Assembly: GCA_938003595.1 (NCBI GenBank)
Contig: CALKYH010000018.1
Location: forward strand, 1 to 8,857
From: an uncultured bacterium
GTDB lineage: Bacteria > Planctomycetota > Phycisphaerae > Phycisphaerales > UBA1924
DNA: 8,857 nt
Direction of reading: 5' to 3'
Below are positions 5,727 through 8,857 of this stretch, in pieces. Numbering within the stretch: the first letter of the stretch is position 1; the number at the start of each line of letters is the position of its first letter. The notes under the pieces were generated by a model. It was not told where the DNA came from, made no database searches, and was given only the letters and a program-made list of their open reading frames with translations. Both the position numbers and the translations under genes were made by a program.

Positions 5727-6569
5727 GTGTCACGCAATGCCCGCCGCGCGGTTGTGTTGTTCGGATGCGCCCTGTCGACCCAACTGGTCGCGGGCCCGAT
5801 CGATGTGCTGTTCCCCATCACCGAGGTCGGCCTGCACGAGGACGCGGCCCGCGCGACGCGGATGAAGTCGCTGGGCACGGCGTTCGGGCGCGCCTCGCTC
5901 CGGCAGGCGGACTATGTGATCAACGGCGGGTCGTGGGCGTCGGGCCGGCTGCAGGATCGCGCGCCGAGCGTGGTGACCGATCTGGATCTTGCCAGCGACG
6001 AGGACGACGCCGGCCCGCTCGGCGGCGAAGTCGCGGTGATGTTCGGGCGCGGCTTCTCGTCGCTGCAGGCGGGGCCGGATGTGTTCATGGTCGGCGGCGC
6101 GCGAGCGACGGCGCGCGCCATGACGGTGACGCCGGTCTATCGACTCAACGGTCAGACGCTGGTCGAGGGCGAGCCGGCGCTGATGTCGCCGGAAGGCTCG
6201 TTCGGGTTCGTGAGGGCGGGCGGGCGCGACTTGGGCGGCGTCGGGATCGATCTGGACGGCTGGCGCGTGCAGGGGCTGGCGCCGGAGGGCGCGCTGATCG
6301 TCGGCGTCGTGTTCCGCGCGGCCGACGGCGAGTCACTGGCGCCGATGCGGCTGATGCTCGGCGACAACGAGGACCCCGGCGAATTCATGGACCGAAGGCC
6401 CGTGGGCGGATCGTCACGGAATGGCCTGCTCTATCGGGGCGGGGCGCGCGACCAGAACGGCAGCGGCTCGGGCCAGGATCCCGAGCCGGCGGCGGTCCCG
6501 GGGCCGTCCATCCCGGGCGTCGCGCTCGCGGCGATGGGGCTGCTGGGCCTACGCCGGCGGCGCGGTTGA
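5727..6569 (+). CDS. Secreted protein with divergent PEP-CTERM-like tail, paralogue 2
   Basis: 280 residues from a GTG start. The signal peptide is S-R-N-A-R-R then a hydrophobic core, with cleavage likely near A22-G23. A cysteine at 13 is not a good lipobox (L-F-G-C) and lies mid-core. The mature domain repeats the motifs of the preceding gene: L-F-P-I-T-E-V, F-G-R-A-S-L, A-V-M-F-G-R-G-F-S-S-L-Q-A-G-P-D-V-F (103-120), M-T-V-T-P-V-Y-R-L (132-140), G-V-G-I-D-L-D-G-W (171-179). A Ser/Gly/Asn linker (about 229-250) leads to V-P-G-P-S-I-P-G, a hydrophobic stretch and R-R-R-R-G, a sorting-like tail with a changed proline motif. It is clearly a duplicate of its neighbour, though diverged. The function is unknown. 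The last 21 bp overlap the kinase gene on the other strand. Confidence 0.85.
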   Translation: MSRNARRAVVLFGCALSTQLVAGPIDVLFPITEVGLHEDAARATRMKSLGTAFGRASLRQADYVINGGSWASGRLQDRAPSVVTDLDLASDEDDAGPLGGEVAVMFGRGFSSLQAGPDVFMVGGARATARAMTVTPVYRLNGQTLVEGEPALMSPEGSFGFVRAGGRDLGGVGIDLDGWRVQGLAPEGALIVGVVFRAADGESLAPMRLMLGDNEDPGEFMDRRPVGGSSRNGLLYRGGARDQNGSGSGQDPEPAAVPGPSIPGVALAAMGLLGLRRRRG

Positions 6570-8456
6570 ATCGACGGCGCGGACGAAGACCGTCGGCGGC
6601 AGATCGATCTCGCAGCGGAGGCCCTCGGGGCGCGGCGTCCATCGGACGGCGCCGCCGAGCTCGTGCGGGATGCTGCCCTCGATGAGCTCGGCGCCGAAGC
6701 CGCGCCGCGTGGGCGGGCAGGGCGAGGGGGGCCCGCCGGTCTCGCTCCAGATCAGAGAGACCGCGCCGTCGGGCGCGCGGGTCCAGCGGAGGTCGACGCG
6801 GCCCATGGCGTTGGAGAGCGCGCCGTGCTTGGCGGCGTTGGCGGCGAGCTCATTGATCACACGGTTGAGCGTCTCGGCCGTGGTGGAGTTGACGCGGAGG
6901 TCGCGCGGGCCCGTGAGCGTCACGCCGCGATCCTCGCCGAGAAACGTCTCGAGCGTGCGCTCGAGCAGCTCGTGGAGAGAAATGTCGCCGTCGCCGATGC
7001 GGCGCATGAGGTCGTTCATGCGGGCCATGGCCTGGATGCGGTCGCGGAACGCCTCGCGGTGCTCCTCCACGGTCCGGGCGTGGCGGGCGGTCTGATCGGC
7101 GATGGATTGCACCGCGGCGAGGTTGTTCTTGACGCGGTGCTGCAGCTCGCGGTTGAGGAAGTTCAGGCGTTCGTCCTGGCGGCGGCGCTCGGTGATGTCG
7201 CGGAGGAGCGTCTGCCCGGCGGGGGCGCCGTCGAAGGTGCAGGGCGCGGTCTGGGCCTCGGCGTAGAAGGTGGAGCCGTCGAGCCGGGTCAGCCGCTCCT
7301 GGGCGGTCGCGGTGAACGCTCCATGCTCGTAGACCGCTCGGACGCGCTCCCTGACGAACTCCCGATGGTCGGCGTGCACGGTCTGCATGATGTCCACGCC
7401 CAGGAGCGCGTCGCTGGAGTGGGCGCCGAGCAGGCGTGCCGCGGCGGAGTTGGCGTAGACGATGCGGAAGTCCCGGTGCACCACGATGCCGTCGGGGCTG
7501 GATTCAACGAGCGTGCGGTACCGCTGCTCGCTCGCGGCCAGCGCGGCCTCGGCCTCCTTGACCGCGGTCATGTCGATCAGCACCGAATCCAGCGCGAGCT
7601 CTCCCCCGGTCAGGCGCGAGACCCGAGCGACGCGCCGCATCCACCGCACGCGGCCCTCGCGGTCGAGCACGCGGAACTCGATGTCGTCGGCGTGTCCGGT
7701 CTCCAGGATCTTCTGGCGGGCGTTGAGGACGATGGGCAGGTCCTCGGGGACGACGCGCGCCATCGCGACGCCGGGGTCCTCCATGCACTGCCTGGGCGAC
7801 ACGCCGTACACGCGCTCGACGCCCTGGCTGATGTACTCGATCCGCGCCGGCCGGGTCGGCGACAGGACGGCGCGGAGGAAGATGCCCGGCAGGTTCGAGG
7901 CGACGCTCTCCAGGCGGAGGCGTTCGGCGGCGCTCGCGCGGCTGGCGCGCCGGAGCGCCAGCAGCGCGACGACCGATCCGATCGAGAGCACGCCGATCAG
8001 GACGGCCATCGCCTCGACATGCCGCCAGAGCCGACGCTGCCGCGCGGCGATGGCGCCGGAGTTGGCCCGCTCCTCGACGATGACATCGTGGATCGCGCGG
8101 AGCGCCCGGGTCGTGCGCTGCGCTCGGAGCTCGTTGGAGTGATCGTGCGTCAGCTCGGCGAAGGCCCGGATCGCCGCCGGCGGCGGATCGGGCCGCAGGG
8201 TCGGCCAGTCGCGGAGGAGCTCCTCCGCGGCCCCGGTGGCCGTCATGAGGGGGTCGGTCTGCTCCTCGATCGGCGGCGCCGCGCGCAGCATGGCCAGGCG
8301 CACGCTCTCGAGGCGGCTGATGCGGACGAGACTCTCGGAGACGCCGTCCCAGCCCTGATCGAACTTGTAGATGACTGCGCCGGCCCAGACCGCGAGGCCG
8401 ACGGCCGCGGCCAGCGCCAGGACGATGATGACGGCCTCGCGATGCGATCGGGCCAT
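6549..8456 (-). CDS. Membrane-bound HWE-type sensor histidine kinase with two PAS domains
   Basis: 635 residues. Segments 8-30 and 149-168 are transmembrane and flank a periplasmic, mostly helical sensor region (31-148). Two PAS domains follow (about 182-300 and 310-425, the second ending in D-I-T-E-R-R). The dimerisation and phosphoacceptor region has H440 in E-L-Q-H-R-V-K-N-N-L. The ATPase domain has the N-box N-E-L-A-A-N-A-A-K-H-G-A-L-S (535-548), with the HWE-family His (H544), and W570-S-E572 as the WxE motif. A later Gly box is G-F-G-A-E-L-I-E-G (586-594), and no F-box is seen. It should autophosphorylate and pass phosphate to a response regulator, but none is in the window. Start: ATG at 8456 with GAGGTG 5 nt upstream. 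It lies 66 bp after enolase on the same strand, possibly one transcript. The signal sensed cannot be read. Confidence 0.92.
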   Translation of the reverse strand: MARSHREAVIIVLALAAAVGLAVWAGAVIYKFDQGWDGVSESLVRISRLESVRLAMLRAAPPIEEQTDPLMTATGAAEELLRDWPTLRPDPPPAAIRAFAELTHDHSNELRAQRTTRALRAIHDVIVEERANSGAIAARQRRLWRHVEAMAVLIGVLSIGSVVALLALRRASRASAAERLRLESVASNLPGIFLRAVLSPTRPARIEYISQGVERVYGVSPRQCMEDPGVAMARVVPEDLPIVLNARQKILETGHADDIEFRVLDREGRVRWMRRVARVSRLTGGELALDSVLIDMTAVKEAEAALAASEQRYRTLVESSPDGIVVHRDFRIVYANSAAARLLGAHSSDALLGVDIMQTVHADHREFVRERVRAVYEHGAFTATAQERLTRLDGSTFYAEAQTAPCTFDGAPAGQTLLRDITERRRQDERLNFLNRELQHRVKNNLAAVQSIADQTARHARTVEEHREAFRDRIQAMARMNDLMRRIGDGDISLHELLERTLETFLGEDRGVTLTGPRDLRVNSTTAETLNRVINELAANAAKHGALSNAMGRVDLRWTRAPDGAVSLIWSETGGPPSPCPPTRRGFGAELIEGSIPHELGGAVRWTPRPEGLRCEIDLPPTVFVRAVDSTAPPA

Positions 8457-8461
8457 TCGGG

Positions 8462-8467
8462 CACCTC
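8462..8467 (-). promoter_or_regulatory. Ribosome binding site of the histidine kinase
   Basis: GAGGTG on the minus strand, 5 nt before the ATG at 8456, supports that start. The 66-bp gap to enolase has a 10-bp palindrome CTCGATCGAG but no T-run, so read-through from enolase is plausible. Confidence 0.6.
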
Positions 8468-8522
8468 AGGGTCGCCTCGATCGAGAGCGCCGGAGCACGC
8501 CGCCCCGGTCCGGATGCATCGA

Positions 8523-8857
8523 TCAGCCGCGCCGCCAGGTCGAGGCGCCGTAGACGGCGCTGTCGCCGAGTTCTTCGGCGATGCGGAGCAGCTGGTTGTA
8601 TTTCGCGTTGCGGTCGCTGCGGGCGGGGGCGCCGGTCTTGATCTGCCCGCAGTTGGTGGCCACCGCGATATCGGCGATGGTGGCGTCCTCGGTCTCGCCG
8701 GACCGGTGGGACAGCACCGCGGCGTAGCCGTTGCGGAGGGCGAGGTTGACGGCGTCGAGCGTCTCGCTGAGCGAGCCGATCTGGTTGACCTTCACGAGGA
8801 TGGCGTTGGCGCAGCCCTCGCGCAGGCCCTTCTCGAGGAACTTGGGGTTGGTGACGA
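8523..8857 (-). CDS. eno: Enolase, C-terminal part (5' end off window)
   Basis: The last 111 residues of phosphopyruvate hydratase, which interconverts 2-phosphoglycerate and phosphoenolpyruvate in glycolysis and gluconeogenesis in the cytoplasm. The frame enters from the right edge as V-T-N-P-K-F-L-E-K-G. The catalytic-base lysine is in I-L-V-K-V-N-Q-I-G. The active-site loop is S-H-R-S-G-E-T-E-D, with phosphate-binding His and Ser. The second active-site lysine is in Q-I-K-T-G, followed by A-P-A-R-S-D-R-N-A-K-Y-N-Q-L-L-R-I-E-like sequence (here R-I-A-E-E-L-G). All key residues in this part are intact and the C-terminus has normal length. The stop is TGA at 8525-8523. It probably leads the transcript that also carries the downstream kinase. 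Confidence 0.97.
   Translation of the reverse strand, partial: VTNPKFLEKGLREGCANAILVKVNQIGSLSETLDAVNLALRNGYAAVLSHRSGETEDATIADIAVATNCGQIKTGAPARSDRNAKYNQLLRIAEELGDSAVYGASTWRRG

Noticed and set aside
4600..5733. Minus-strand open frame of 377 codons
   Set aside because: It is a shadow of paralogue 1, rich in Arg, Pro and His, without a start signal or motif.
5621..6685. Plus-strand open frame of 354 codons
   Set aside because: It is an out-of-frame shadow of paralogue 2 made mostly of Arg, Gly and Ala.

Overview
The window is GC-rich, densely coded chromosomal DNA. It most likely comes from a planctomycete, probably class Phycisphaerae. Three features support this. Secreted proteins end in a hydrophobic stretch plus an Arg cluster (PEP-CTERM-like tails, P-A-P-G variant). 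One very large exported beta-solenoid protein leads into a dockerin-like calcium loop. A HWE-type sensor kinase is also present. The taxonomic call is inferred from protein style, not from a marker gene.

Layout, left to right. Positions 1-2564 (minus) hold one uninterrupted reading frame of 854 codons that runs off the left edge: a signal peptide, three repeat modules of about 230 residues, and the start of a dockerin-like loop. Positions 2565-3575 are about 1 kb with no convincing protein gene but unusually many inverted repeats. They include a minus-strand terminator, a plus-strand terminator and two candidate minus-strand promoters, so the stretch could encode a structured RNA or a long regulated leader. 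Positions 3576-4400 (minus) encode a nitrilase-superfamily amidase with an intact Glu-Lys-Cys triad. Divergent from it, 4591-5463 and 5727-6569 (plus) are tandem paralogues, two small secreted proteins with C-terminal sorting-like tails. Each has its own strong ribosome binding site, and they are separated by a terminator and hairpin-rich leader. Positions 6549-8456 (minus) encode a membrane-bound two-PAS HWE histidine kinase whose 3' end overlaps the second paralogue by 21 bp. Positions 8523-8857 (minus) are the C-terminal third of enolase, 66 bp upstream of the kinase and probably co-transcribed with it.

No single pathway links all the genes. Enolase (glycolysis) and the amidase (amide/keto-acid repair) are housekeeping. 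The three secreted proteins look like surface or matrix components probably handled by an exosortase or secretion system outside the window. The kinase has no response regulator in view. The parts most likely to be undescribed are the paralogous secreted family and the structured intergenic region at 2774-3465. No mobile element, CRISPR array, tRNA or rRNA was seen.
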